From contig JAHHTR010000001.1 of NCBI GenBank assembly GCA_020024515.1, positions 1 through 64,000 of the forward strand: a DNA stretch of 64,000 nucleotides, in the 5' to 3' direction. Position numbers and translations under genes: made by a program. Shown in pieces: positions 43,992-53,279 of the stretch (position 1 is the stretch's first letter; every line of letters starts with the position of its first letter). The notes beneath the pieces were generated by a model that worked only from the letters and a program-made list of their open reading frames with translations, was not told the DNA's origin and searched no databases. The stretch is from Angelakisella sp. (GTDB lineage Bacteria > Bacillota > Clostridia > Oscillospirales > Ruminococcaceae).

Positions 43992-46196
43992 TTATTTGTT
44001 GTTATCCAATATTTCGTAACCGCAACCCTCTTTTAAACAATGTATCCTCTTTGTTCTTCCGGTTGTTTTAAATAATGTTGCACCACATTTTGGGCATTTA
44101 TCCGATATTGGCAAATCCCATGTCATAAATTCGCAGTTTGGATTGTCTTCACAGCCATAGTATGTTCTGCCTGCTTTTGACTTCTTTTGTATAATCTTTT
44201 TGCCACACAGCGGACAAATTCCACCTGTCTCTTTTACAATACGTTTTGTATTGCGACACTCAGGGAATGCCGGGCAAGCGAGAAATTTACCGAATCTTCC
44301 TGTCTTAATAACCATTTTGCGTCCACATAATTCACATTCAATATCTGTCTCCTCATCAGGAATACGCATATCTCTGCCTTCCATATGTTCTTCCGCAATT
44401 TCCATATTTTCTTTGAATGCTGTGTAGAATGTTTTTATCATTTCTTTCCAGTTTACACTGCCTTCTTCTACTTTATCAAGATAGGACTCTATACCGGCAG
44501 TAAAGCCTGTGTCAACAATATCCGCAAACTCCTCTTTCATAAGCTGAGTTGTGATTTCACCCAAAAGCGTAGGTTTCAGAACTTTCTGCTCACGTTCAAC
44601 ATATCCTCTAAGCTGAATTGTTGTTATTGTAGGTGCATAGGTACTTGGACGTCCTATACCGTTTTCTTCAAGTTCTTTTATCAGTGTAGCTTCTGTATAG
44701 CGTGGTGGTGGCTGTGTAAAGTGTTGATTGCCTTTGATTTCCTTTACTTTTAATTTTTCGTTTTCAGATAGTTCCGGCAGTGATGTACCCTTTTCTTCGT
44801 CTGCATCTGTATATAGCACTGTGTAACCATCGAAATTAACTGTAAAACCTGATGCTTTAAAGTTATATTTATCAGCCTTTATATCAACTGAAACAGTATT
44901 ATAAATAGCCTCTGCCATTTGGCTTGCCACAAATCTGTCCCATATCATTTTGTATAATTTATATTGGTCAGATGTTAAATTTTCTTTTATCTGTTGTGGT
45001 GTAAGCTCTATTACTGATGGACGAATAGCTTCGTGTCCGTCCTGTGCGTTTTTGTTTGTTTTAAATTTGCGGGGAGTACTCAAAGCATATTTATCGCCGT
45101 ATTTATTTAAAATAAGCTCGTTTGCCTTTGCAAGTGCCTCATCTGATATACGCAAAGAGTCTGTACGCATATAGGTTATAAGACCTACCGCACCGTATCC
45201 GTCAACGTTTACACCTTCATATAGCTCCTGAGCTACCTTCATTGTACGTTTTGCTTGAAAACCCAGTCTTTTTGATGCCTCTTGCTGCAAAGTTGATGTT
45301 ATATATGGTGGTGGTGGTGTTTTTTTACGGATACCTTTTTTGATGCCTGTTACTGTAAATTCAGCAGTCTTTAAATTTTCTAGAATTATATCTGCTTCTT
45401 CTTTGCTCTTTATCTCGGCTTTTTTTCCATTGATTCCATAATATTTTACAGCAAATGGTTTTTGCTCTGTCTTTGTTCCGCTTACCTTACTAACCATTCC
45501 GTCTATTGTCCAGTATTCCTGTGGCTCAAAGTTTTGTATTTCGTGTTCTCTGTCAACAATCATACGTACTGTTACAGATTGCACACGCCCTGCTGATAAA
45601 TTTGGACGAACCTTCTTCCACAAAAACGGACTGAGCTCATATCCCACTATTCTGTCAAGAACACGTCTTGCTTGCTGTGCATCTACAAGCTGCAAATCTA
45701 TACTACGTGGGTTATTCATACCACTTTGTACACCGGTTTTTGTTATTTCGTTAAAGGTAACACGATTTTTCTTTGTTATATCAATATCCAAAATATGTGC
45801 CAAGTGCCATGAAATTGCCTCCCCCTCACGGTCAGGATCAGTTGCAAGATATACTTTTGAACAGTTTTTCGCCGCTGTCTTTAATTGTTTTATTAAATCA
45901 CCTTTACCGCGAATTGTCATATATTGTGGCTCAAAATCATGTTCAACATCTACGCCCAGACGGCTCTTTGGCAAATCACGAACATGTCCCATTGTTGCCA
46001 AAACTTCGTAACCTTTGCCCAAATATTTTTTTATGGTTGTAGCCTTTGTTGGTGACTCCACTATTACAAGTTTATCATATCCACCCTTTGTGGCAGATAA
46101 CTTTGTTGTCGTTTTCTTTGCAACCTTTTTAGTTGTTGCAGCTGTCTTTTTTGTATCTTTTGTAACGTCTTTCGTTGCTGTTTTTTTTGTTGCCAT
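43992..46196 (-). CDS. topA: DNA topoisomerase I
   Basis: A 734-residue type IA topoisomerase that relaxes negative supercoils. A 35-residue Lys/Thr/Ala-rich N-terminal extension (ATKKTATKDVTKDTKKTAAT), unusual and histone-like, precedes the TOPRIM domain (KLVIVESPTKATTIKKYLG, LATDPDREGEAISWHLAHIL). The active-site tyrosine is in GLITYMRTDSLR. Three C-terminal zinc ribbons: CELCGRKM...CPAFPEC, CPLCGKKI...CEDNPNC and CPKCGATL...CLKEGC. Confidence 0.97.
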   Translation of the reverse strand: MATKKTATKDVTKDTKKTAATTKKVAKKTTTKLSATKGGYDKLVIVESPTKATTIKKYLGKGYEVLATMGHVRDLPKSRLGVDVEHDFEPQYMTIRGKGDLIKQLKTAAKNCSKVYLATDPDREGEAISWHLAHILDIDITKKNRVTFNEITKTGVQSGMNNPRSIDLQLVDAQQARRVLDRIVGYELSPFLWKKVRPNLSAGRVQSVTVRMIVDREHEIQNFEPQEYWTIDGMVSKVSGTKTEQKPFAVKYYGINGKKAEIKSKEEADIILENLKTAEFTVTGIKKGIRKKTPPPPYITSTLQQEASKRLGFQAKRTMKVAQELYEGVNVDGYGAVGLITYMRTDSLRISDEALAKANELILNKYGDKYALSTPRKFKTNKNAQDGHEAIRPSVIELTPQQIKENLTSDQYKLYKMIWDRFVASQMAEAIYNTVSVDIKADKYNFKASGFTVNFDGYTVLYTDADEEKGTSLPELSENEKLKVKEIKGNQHFTQPPPRYTEATLIKELEENGIGRPSTYAPTITTIQLRGYVEREQKVLKPTLLGEITTQLMKEEFADIVDTGFTAGIESYLDKVEEGSVNWKEMIKTFYTAFKENMEIAEEHMEGRDMRIPDEETDIECELCGRKMVIKTGRFGKFLACPAFPECRNTKRIVKETGGICPLCGKKIIQKKSKAGRTYYGCEDNPNCEFMTWDLPISDKCPKCGATLFKTTGRTKRIHCLKEGCGYEILDNNK

Positions 46197-46270
46197 CGTT
46201 TTACCTACCTAAATATAATATATTTAAAACGGAGGAATATCCTCCATAGAAGTTATTTTTTTAAAAATCG

Positions 46271-47491
46271 CTATGCCAAAATATAAGTTCTGCCGGCTGT
46301 TGCTGTAATAAGTCCGAATAGTTCCAATTGCGTCAATACTGACAGTAGTTTTTGCATAGGTATTTTAAGTTTTCGTGCTATCTCATCAGATGTTATCGGT
46401 GACTTGTCTATAAGCAAAAAGACTTCTTTTTGCAATTCATTAAGATAAGGTGGGAGTGTTGTACTTTTATTTTCTTCTTTCTTTATTTCTTCATTCTTAT
46501 TTTCTTTTATTACTATTTTTTCTTGTATTATATCAACATCACTTATTATTTTTACAGATACACATCTTTCATCTATATTTCCCATATCTTCTTTATTCTC
46601 TGTTTCTAAATGGATATATGGATATTCTTCTATTATTTCTTTTGCCGATGTTGCAATAACAGCACCCTCACGAGCAAGCCAATTCGTCGCCTCAGACTGT
46701 GGAGAAAATATATTCCCTGGTACAACAAAAACATCTCTGCCTTGTGTCAACGCATGTCCCGCTGTAATTAGCGAACCGCTTTTGTGAGTGCCTTCCACAA
46801 CTAATACACCTTTTGATATTGCTGATATAATTCTATTGCGTATAGGGAAATGATAAGACATTGGTGGTGATGTGGGCGGATATTCTGTCATTATCAGACC
46901 ACCATTTTCCATTATCACTCTTGCAAGCTCTTTGTTTGACGCCGGATATATATTTCCCAGACCTGAACCCAAAACAGCTATTGTTCTGCCATTTGCTATC
47001 AAAGTTTCCCTATGTACAACAGTATCTATACCTTTTGCAAGTCCACTTACCGTAACCACCTTGTATTTTGCAAAATCTCTGCTAAAAATACTTGCTACCT
47101 GTATACCATATTCACTCGGATTTCGTGTACCGACTATTCCTATTGCTATTTCTGTTTTAAGTATTGTTATATCACCTTTATAGTAAATAACAAGCGGTGG
47201 AGAATATATATTTCTTAAATTATCAGGATAGTATTCACAATCAATAGTAATAATCTTTATATCATTTTCTTCACAATCTGTTACTATCTTTTCAGCGATA
47301 ACACGGTATTTATCAATATTTTGTAGTTTTTTTCTGTCATTTTGAGTAAGTAGAGTATTATTTTGATATTCAAAATCTCTCTGTGCAAAAAGTTTATCGG
47401 GAGAAGTATACGCATCAATTATCTTTTGAGCTTTTGTACTTCCATATCCAAACATTTCTTGTAACATTATCCACTCAATAGTACTTGCCAA
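46271..47491 (-). CDS. dprA: DNA-processing protein DprA
   Basis: A 406-residue protein that loads RecA on incoming single-stranded DNA. An N-terminal SAM-like domain, the Rossmann fold with GIVGTRNPSEYG, VSGLAKGIDTVVHRE, VLGSGLGNIYPASNKELA and PIRNRIISAIS, and a C-terminal DprA winged helix (PITSDEIARKLKIPMQKLLS). A charged Lys/Glu linker lies at about 310-345. The topA-dprA pair is conserved. No other competence gene is in the window. Confidence 0.95.
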   Translation of the reverse strand: MASTIEWIMLQEMFGYGSTKAQKIIDAYTSPDKLFAQRDFEYQNNTLLTQNDRKKLQNIDKYRVIAEKIVTDCEENDIKIITIDCEYYPDNLRNIYSPPLVIYYKGDITILKTEIAIGIVGTRNPSEYGIQVASIFSRDFAKYKVVTVSGLAKGIDTVVHRETLIANGRTIAVLGSGLGNIYPASNKELARVIMENGGLIMTEYPPTSPPMSYHFPIRNRIISAISKGVLVVEGTHKSGSLITAGHALTQGRDVFVVPGNIFSPQSEATNWLAREGAVIATSAKEIIEEYPYIHLETENKEDMGNIDERCVSVKIISDVDIIQEKIVIKENKNEEIKKEENKSTTLPPYLNELQKEVFLLIDKSPITSDEIARKLKIPMQKLLSVLTQLELFGLITATAGRTYILA

Positions 47492-47506
47492 AACATCACC
47501 TCATTA

Positions 47507-48301
47507 TTATTTTTGCGACATCTCCCACATCAACACTGTTGCCGCTGATGCTGCATTTAGTGACTCGATATTTTCTGTCATTGGTATATATACGGTTTTT
47601 GAACACTTTTCGTAAGTTTCCTTTAAAATTCCATTACCCTCGTTACCGATAACAACTGCTATTCCACCTTTTCCTATTTGCATTTCCGATGGTTTAATTG
47701 ATTTTTTATTTAGTATTGCCGCATAGACAAATGTATTTTTTATTTTCATTTCTTCTATTATATCAGTAATGCTATCCACTTCTATAATCGGCATACGCAA
47801 AGAACTACCCATTGCGCTACGCAAAACCTTCGGACTGCATACATCTACACTGTCCTTTGATACTATTACAGATGTCATTCCAAAAGCCTCTGCACATCTT
47901 ATTATTGTACCCATATTACCGGGATCTTGCAAATTTTCGAGTATAATAAATTTACTGTTATTTGTAAAACTTATATCATTTCGGCTATGATTTGGTCTTT
48001 GCACTATTGAAAAAACACCCTGAGTATGTTGTGTATTTGCTATATAGTTTGCGAGTACATCTGTTATTATATATACATTCTTTGCTAAATTTATTGTATT
48101 TCTTAGTTCTATACTATATTTTTCAAATGCAATTTGTGTCAAAAGTACAACCTCTGCAACATATCCACTCCTTGTGGCATCTGTACATAGACGAAGTCCT
48201 TCCAAAAAAAGCAGTCCGCTTTTTCTTCTTTCTTTTGCACTTTTATTTAATTGTACTGCCTGTTTTATAATAGAATTATCTTTTGATGTTATGTTTTTCA
48301 C
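47507..48301 (-). CDS. SpoU/TrmH-family RNA 2'-O-methyltransferase
   Basis: A SPOUT-fold methyltransferase of 264 residues: a substrate-binding N-domain (ITSKDNSIIKQAVQLNKSAK), then motif 1 ENLQDPGNMGTIIRCAEAFG, motif 2 VVIGNEGNGI and motif 3 VYIPMTENIESLNAASAA with the knot. I prefer the GTG at 48301, six bases after GGAG, because the open stretch to 48364 encodes a non-conserved hydrophobic tail. It likely modifies 23S rRNA or tRNA ribose; the target is unknown. Confidence 0.9.
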   Translation of the reverse strand: MKNITSKDNSIIKQAVQLNKSAKERRKSGLLFLEGLRLCTDATRSGYVAEVVLLTQIAFEKYSIELRNTINLAKNVYIITDVLANYIANTQHTQGVFSIVQRPNHSRNDISFTNNSKFIILENLQDPGNMGTIIRCAEAFGMTSVIVSKDSVDVCSPKVLRSAMGSSLRMPIIEVDSITDIIEEMKIKNTFVYAAILNKKSIKPSEMQIGKGGIAVVIGNEGNGILKETYEKCSKTVYIPMTENIESLNAASAATVLMWEMSQK

Positions 48302-48513
48302 AATTATCTCCTTAATAAACACATTAATAAAGTTTATTTTTTTATAGAGTACATTATAAAGCATTTTTTAATAAAAAGCAAAGAAAAATAAATCAAAAAA
48401 TAAAAATTTGTTCTTTTATCATACTTAGCATCTTGAAAATATCAATTAATTTACATATACAGTTTATTTTTTTATAATTTTGTTAATAAATATTTTCCAA
48501 ATACTAAAACTAT

Positions 48514-48543
48514 GCACCCGTATCGAAAAACTGATACGAGTGC
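48514..48543 (-). terminator. Terminator of the infC-rpmI-rplT operon
   Basis: GCACCCGTATC pairs with GATACGAGTGC (one mismatch) across an eight-base loop, just after the rplT stop. On the minus strand it is followed by ATAGTTTTAG, a modest U-tract. Confidence 0.7.
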
Positions 48544-48556
48544 AATTAAAAGAAAA

Positions 48557-48910
48557 TTATAGAGCTTTCTTTGCTTGTTCTACAAGAGCAGCAAATGCAG
48601 CAACATCATTAATTGCAAGTTCAGACAAAACTTTACGGTTTAGACCAATACCTGCTTTTTTAAGACCATTCATAAATGTGCTGTAATTGATATCATTCAT
48701 TTTGCAAGCTGCTGAAATACGTGTTATCCATAGACGTCTGAAATCTCTTTTCTTTAGACGTCTGCCAACGTATGCGTAGTTTCCTGACTTCATAACAGCT
48801 TGTTTAGCCATTTTAAAGTGTGAGTGCTTAGCACCAAAGCATCCACGTGCAAGTTTTAGTACCTTTTTTCTTCTTTTATGTGTCATAGTCGCTCTCTTAA
48901 CACGAGCCAT
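48557..48910 (-). CDS. rplT: 50S ribosomal protein L20
   Basis: A 117-residue 23S rRNA-binding protein of standard sequence ([20 protein letters not shown] at the N-terminus, [20 protein letters not shown] in the middle). It is the last gene of the infC-rpmI-rplT operon. In Bacillus L20 represses this operon through the leader RNA, and a leader hairpin is present here before infC. Confidence 0.98.
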   Translation of the reverse strand: MARVKRATMTHKRRKKVLKLARGCFGAKHSHFKMAKQAVMKSGNYAYVGRRLKKRDFRRLWITRISAACKMNDINYSTFMNGLKKAGIGLNRKVLSELAINDVAAFAALVEQAKKAL

Positions 48911-48960
48911 ATCCTTATACCTCCGTTATAAAATCAATCTTTAGATATAGTAAATACAAA

Positions 48961-49158
48961 TTATTTACCTGGCATTAACAGTTTCAATGTTTTTACATTT
49001 GAAGCATCTGCGTAAGTACCTTGTCTTAGGTTTCTCTTACGTTTTGATGTTTTCTTGTTTAGTATATGGCTTTTAAAAGCCTTTGCTCTCTTAACCTTAC
49101 CTGTTTTTGTAAGCTTAAAACGTTTTTTAGCACCTGTATGTGTTTTTAGCTTTGGCAT
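48961..49158 (-). CDS. rpmI: 50S ribosomal protein L35
   Basis: A 65-residue basic protein beginning [20 protein letters not shown] and ending [11 protein letters not shown], typical L35. It has a GGAGG ribosome binding site and lies 22 bases after infC. Confidence 0.98.
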   Translation of the reverse strand: MPKLKTHTGAKKRFKLTKTGKVKRAKAFKSHILNKKTSKRKRNLRQGTYADASNVKTLKLLMPGK

Positions 49159-49180
49159 ATCTTTATCCTCCCAATAATTT

Positions 49181-49699
49181 TTACTTAGTAGTCTTTGCTG
49201 TCAAGAACATTATCATACTGCGTCCTTCAAGTTTAGGCATCTTATCGACAGAACCAAACTCGGCACATGCATCGGCAAAATTCTTAAGTATTTCACCACC
49301 AAGTTCTGCGTGAGCCATCTCACGTCCACGAAATCTTATTGTTACCTTAACTTTGTCACCACTTGTAAGAAAACGCTTAGCATGTGAAACTTTTGTTTCA
49401 AAATCGTGAGTATCAATATTTACTGAAAGTCTTATTTCCTTAATATCAATTACCTTTTGATTTTTCTTAGCTTCTTTTTCTCTCTTTGTTTGCTCAAAAC
49501 GATATTTGCCGTAGTTCATTATTTTACAAACAGGTGGTGTGGCTTGAGGAGCTATTTTTACTAAATCCAAATCGTTTTCAATAGCCATATTCAGAGCATT
49601 TGCAGTAAGCACTACTCCAAGTTGTTCTCCATCTACACCGATAAGGCGTACTTCTTTGTCCTTAATCTCCTCGTTGATTTGCAGTTCTTTGTTGCTGAT
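49181..49699 (-). CDS. infC: Translation initiation factor IF-3 with ATC start codon
   Basis: A 172-residue factor that dissociates ribosomes and checks start-codon pairing. The ordinary-start frame (GTG 49612) begins in the middle of the N-domain at [10 protein letters not shown]. Reading further up in frame gives [20 protein letters not shown] and GVDGEQLG, the normal IF-3 N-terminus. The only codon placed correctly behind GGAGGTG (seven bases) is ATC at 49699, and no ATG, GTG or TTG is in frame there. Rare AUU/AUC starts are a known trait of infC and let IF-3 repress its own translation. The C-domain is complete ([20 protein letters not shown]). Confidence 0.95.
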   Translation of the reverse strand: MSNKELQINEEIKDKEVRLIGVDGEQLGVVLTANALNMAIENDLDLVKIAPQATPPVCKIMNYGKYRFEQTKREKEAKKNQKVIDIKEIRLSVNIDTHDFETKVSHAKRFLTSGDKVKVTIRFRGREMAHAELGGEILKNFADACAEFGSVDKMPKLEGRSMIMFLTAKTTK

Positions 49700-49724
49700 A
49701 GCAAAGCACCTCCATTTTTAAATA

Positions 49725-49860
49725 AATACAAAGTGCGAACAACTAATTAAAGCTGCTCGCACCACAAATCAACATAATTAAACGTATAAGTTTTAAAGAT
49801 ATTGACCGTACCAAAATAAAGTTCGATAGGTGAGAACAGATATTGTTCTACTTTGTTTAC
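49725..49860 (-). ncRNA. infC leader RNA (L20-leader-like) with attenuator hairpin
   Basis: The promoter at 49867-49894 and the infC start are separated by about 160 bases. This leader contains a short hairpin (AGAACA/TGTTCT near 49835-49850). A 11-bp stem, GTGCGAGCAGC with GTTGTTCGCAC including G-U pairs (49762-49733), follows, ending in TTTGTATTTATTT. Firmicute infC operons carry an L20-binding leader that controls premature termination. The hairpins and position fit, but I cannot confirm the Rfam model by eye. Confidence 0.6.
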
Positions 49861-49866
49861 TGTAAC

Positions 49867-49894
49867 AGTATATCACATATTTTATACTTGTCAA
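49867..49894 (-). promoter_or_regulatory. Sigma-A promoter of the infC operon
   Basis: Minus-strand TTGACA (49894-49889) and TATACT (49872-49867) with a 16-base spacer. Confidence 0.75.
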
Positions 49895-49923
49895 GTCTTT
49901 TTAAAAAAAACCTCTCTTTTTAA

Positions 49924-51117
49924 TCAATTATCCACTTTTTCTGCCGTTTTAAGCATATTTTCAATAAAAATACCATAACCACGTGTAGGATCATTTACAA
50001 AAACATGGGTAACCGCCCCCACAAGTTTTTCATCTTGAATTATCGGAGAGCCCGACATACCTTGAACTATTCCTCCTGCCTTTGCAAGTAGACGAGGATC
50101 AGTAACACGTATTACCATATTTTGTGTATTATCCTTATTTTTTTGTATCTTTTCTATTTGTATCGAATACTCCATTGGCCCTTCACCGTCAATGGTTGTA
50201 AGTACATATGCCTTACCTATCTTTATTTCATTGTTATAAGCAATAGGAAGCTCTCTACCTTTGTAAATATTGTTTCTTATTGTTCCGTAAATACCTGTTT
50301 CCGTGTTGATTTTTATTTCACCGATAGAGTTGTAGCCTTCAAACTTTCCTTTTAATTCACCGGGAGCACCGCTCTCACCTTTTTTGCAACCTGTAATGAC
50401 CGTTCGCATTATGTCTCCGCTTTTTAGTGGCATAACGTCACCTATATCAATATCACATACAGGGTGACCTAGCCCCGCAAATGTACCGCTGTTTTTATCA
50501 ATAAATGTCATTATGCCAATACCGGCGGAGCTATCTCTAACCCATATACCTACTCTATAAGCTTTGTCACCTACACTTTTGACGGGTTTTACACTTTTGT
50601 GCATAATATTGTCTTTTTTCTTAATGACAAAATCAAGCGCATTACCGTTACTGCTTTCTACAATACTGCCAAGCTGTTCATTTGAATGTATCTTTTTGCC
50701 ATTAATCGACAAAACAATGTCTCCTATTTCTATTCCTGCTGTTTTTGCCGGGTTTATTCGGCCACTATCGGTGCATACATCTGTCATACCCACTACCATT
50801 AAGCCATTACTAATCATCTTTATACCAAAAGGCGCGCCGCTTACTGTAACTGTTTTTCGCTCAACAACATTGAGCGATACTGTCTTTATTGGTATTGTAT
50901 TCAAAAAATAAACTTCTCTGTCTGTGCTTTTTTCTACTGTTTTTTTACAGTCCTTAAACGACAGGCAGGAAACAAAATTTATATCTTCGTCCTTTGTAAC
51001 AGAAAAACTCTCCGGAGTTGTTATATTAAAATATACAATTCCAGAAAGCAAACAAATAATAATCAAATCCAGTATTGATACCAGAACTTTAACCGATTTA
51101 TAAACATTTCTTTTCAT
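49924..51117 (-). CDS. spoIVB: SpoIVB sporulation signalling peptidase
   Basis: A 397-residue S55 serine protease. An N-terminal membrane anchor (residues 10-32), a PDZ domain (about 95-185, with AGIEIGDIVLSINGKKI) and the peptidase domain with GLGHPVCDIDIGDV (His) and GIVQGMSGSPIIQDEKLVGA (Ser). In the forespore it cleaves SpoIVFA to trigger sigma-K processing. The gene most often next to it, spo0A, is not in this window; it is followed by the infC promoter. Confidence 0.95.
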   Translation of the reverse strand: MKRNVYKSVKVLVSILDLIIICLLSGIVYFNITTPESFSVTKDEDINFVSCLSFKDCKKTVEKSTDREVYFLNTIPIKTVSLNVVERKTVTVSGAPFGIKMISNGLMVVGMTDVCTDSGRINPAKTAGIEIGDIVLSINGKKIHSNEQLGSIVESSNGNALDFVIKKKDNIMHKSVKPVKSVGDKAYRVGIWVRDSSAGIGIMTFIDKNSGTFAGLGHPVCDIDIGDVMPLKSGDIMRTVITGCKKGESGAPGELKGKFEGYNSIGEIKINTETGIYGTIRNNIYKGRELPIAYNNEIKIGKAYVLTTIDGEGPMEYSIQIEKIQKNKDNTQNMVIRVTDPRLLAKAGGIVQGMSGSPIIQDEKLVGAVTHVFVNDPTRGYGIFIENMLKTAEKVDN

Positions 51118-51214
51118 CTGTAAACCCTTTCACTTTATATTAATATATTATTAATGTTTCCATATATATTTTTATTATAACAGGCAATATATAAGTCAAG
51201 AATTTTACAAATTT

Positions 51215-52198
51215 TTACGAGCTTATAAAATCTGTATTTACAGTTATATTGAATTCAATATTTTCAGAGTTTTCCAATATTTCTTGATTTTTCCTTGAAT
51301 GTCTTATAAATTTATACAATAAATTTTCCGTATATTTTTCGTTTGTGTATTTCTCTGCTTTTTCTTTGAATTTATTTGCAACTTCAATTTTTATTTTTTT
51401 CAATTCACCTTTTTGTATGTTTTCGCGTATATAGGCAATCGGAGAAATAATAATATTTATTTTTACTGTATTGTCACTTTCTTTTAAAATTTCAGATGTG
51501 TACACAATATCTTTAATATCAATAATATTATTTTCTATATTAATTGTATATGGTTTAAATTTCAGTAATTCATTTGATATAAATTTAAAATCTTCTATAT
51601 CAAGTACGGAAAAATCTTTATCACATACTCCGATATATTTACAATATATATTGTTATCGGTTGTTTTAATTATTGGTATTAATAAAGAATGTAAGTTATC
51701 TACGCAGTGCGATGATATTAAATATAACTCATTTCCTGTTCTAAAATTTATATTTTGTATATTTTTCAGTTTGCTTTGCAAAAAATCCATTGTTTTATCA
51801 TTAATTGTATCAGTAAAAGAAAAAAACATATAGCTTTTCGGTGATATCGTCTTTATCTCTGCGAATTCTTTGCAAATGTTTTTTATAACATTTTTACTTG
51901 TTATGTTGTTTATTATAATATATTGCACAGATGACAAAAGCACATTTTCATTTTCGGAAAATCTTATTTTCTCTATACATTCTTTTATCGTATCACCTTC
52001 TGTTGACATAATATTTCTCTGTATTTCTTTTTCATTACTGTTTTTCTCTTTAATTACTATTTTTACTTCATATTTATTGTCATTTCGTGATACTTGTAAG
52101 ATTTCGGCTGATTTAGTGTAATTTATAAAAACATCACTGCAACCCACAAATAATAAAGACAATAGAAAAAAACAAATACAAATTATCTTTTTATACAT
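51215..52198 (-). CDS. gerC: Ger(x)C-family spore germination lipoprotein
   Basis: A 327-residue lipoprotein subunit of a germinant receptor. A signal peptide with lipobox LFVGC gives an acylated Cys20. The rest is the GerAC fold at slightly short length (SSVQYIIINNITSKN in the N-domain, NTDFISS at the C-end). The sequence is diverged and Lys/Asn/Ile-rich. Its start overlaps gerB by eight bases; it is last in gerA-gerB-gerC. Confidence 0.88.
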   Translation of the reverse strand: MYKKIICICFFLLSLLFVGCSDVFINYTKSAEILQVSRNDNKYEVKIVIKEKNSNEKEIQRNIMSTEGDTIKECIEKIRFSENENVLLSSVQYIIINNITSKNVIKNICKEFAEIKTISPKSYMFFSFTDTINDKTMDFLQSKLKNIQNINFRTGNELYLISSHCVDNLHSLLIPIIKTTDNNIYCKYIGVCDKDFSVLDIEDFKFISNELLKFKPYTINIENNIIDIKDIVYTSEILKESDNTVKINIIISPIAYIRENIQKGELKKIKIEVANKFKEKAEKYTNEKYTENLLYKFIRHSRKNQEILENSENIEFNITVNTDFISS

Positions 52199-53207
52199 CT
52201 TTATTACCTCTCTTTTTTAATATTTTCGTGGTTGTGATATAGATTAAAGGGAGTATTACAACACTCAAAATAAATACACACAAATGAACAGTTACAAGCA
52301 TATTATAGCTAATGGTATTTAGTATAATGGCTGTTATAAAAGAAAACAACAAGAAAATAAACATCTTAACTGTTTTGTGTGAAATAGCAATCTTATTAAA
52401 ATACTCAAAAGAAAAATTAAACATAAGAATACTTCTGATTGCACCGAGAGCTACCCAAATACAAAAAAACAGAGCCTGTACATTATCAATAAAAAATCCC
52501 CTTGTTATCTTTGCAAGTGCAAATGTCGGTATTTTGCTAAACTGTGCATACGAGCCAACACCTGCCACTATAAAAACAATGACAACAATACTTCCCAGAA
52601 AATTACTCAGCATAAGTAAAAAAATATCTTTCTTTTTTGCTGAAGGAAAAGTATATTTCATTAATTTTGCAAAGGTAATGATTTCAGCTGAAAACATCAT
52701 ATTTTCATATGTGGCAATGGCTGTCTCTCTAAAAGAAATATTAAATTCCAAAAGATTATAAAAATTAAGTTTCGGAAATACGGATATAATCAATACGCCA
52801 ATAGCAAAAGCAATAAGACAAAACAGTATAAAACCACCACGAATCAGTGCAGGTATACCCATTAATGAAACAAAAAAAGTTGCAAATAAAAAAATCGCCA
52901 AATAAAAATACAATAATTTTTTATCGTAGAATTCTATAACCGCAAATTTAGTGCATATCAAAGCGGAATATACACCAAATATCAAAAAATATAAAAACAG
53001 TATAGAATTACATATTTTTTCTGTAATATTACCCAAGGATTTTTCCTCAATATTCTCCCAAAACTTTACAAATAGAAGTATTAATGCAAATTTTATAATA
53101 CTTGCAATCGCTGTTCCCATAATAACTGAACCTATTTCTCTCGATGTTCCCGAACGAATTAACGACATAAAAAATCTCGAAGAAAATATCAGCAAAAATA
53201 TATACAT
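52191..53207 (-). CDS. gerB: GerB-family spore germination permease
   Basis: A polytopic APC-fold membrane protein of at least 338 residues with about ten helices, the membrane subunit of the GerA-type receptor. The ATG at 53207 falls inside the first helix (MYIFLLIFSSRFFMSLI) and has no ribosome binding site. The frame is open upstream to a TGA at 53267-53265. An AGGAG at 53273-53269 stands ten bases before an ATA at 53258, which would add INIIKNTDTSPTTYFKP. The true start may therefore be non-standard, or an ATG has mutated to ATA. Coordinates given are conservative. Confidence 0.87.
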   Translation of the reverse strand: MYIFLLIFSSRFFMSLIRSGTSREIGSVIMGTAIASIIKFALILLFVKFWENIEEKSLGNITEKICNSILFLYFLIFGVYSALICTKFAVIEFYDKKLLYFYLAIFLFATFFVSLMGIPALIRGGFILFCLIAFAIGVLIISVFPKLNFYNLLEFNISFRETAIATYENMMFSAEIITFAKLMKYTFPSAKKKDIFLLMLSNFLGSIVVIVFIVAGVGSYAQFSKIPTFALAKITRGFFIDNVQALFFCIWVALGAIRSILMFNFSFEYFNKIAISHKTVKMFIFLLFSFITAIILNTISYNMLVTVHLCVFILSVVILPLIYITTTKILKKRGNKDV

Positions 53208-53279
53208 AGGTTTAAAATACGTTGTTGGTGATGTGTCAGTATTCTTAATAATATTTATAACTATTCATCTCCTGTTTTT

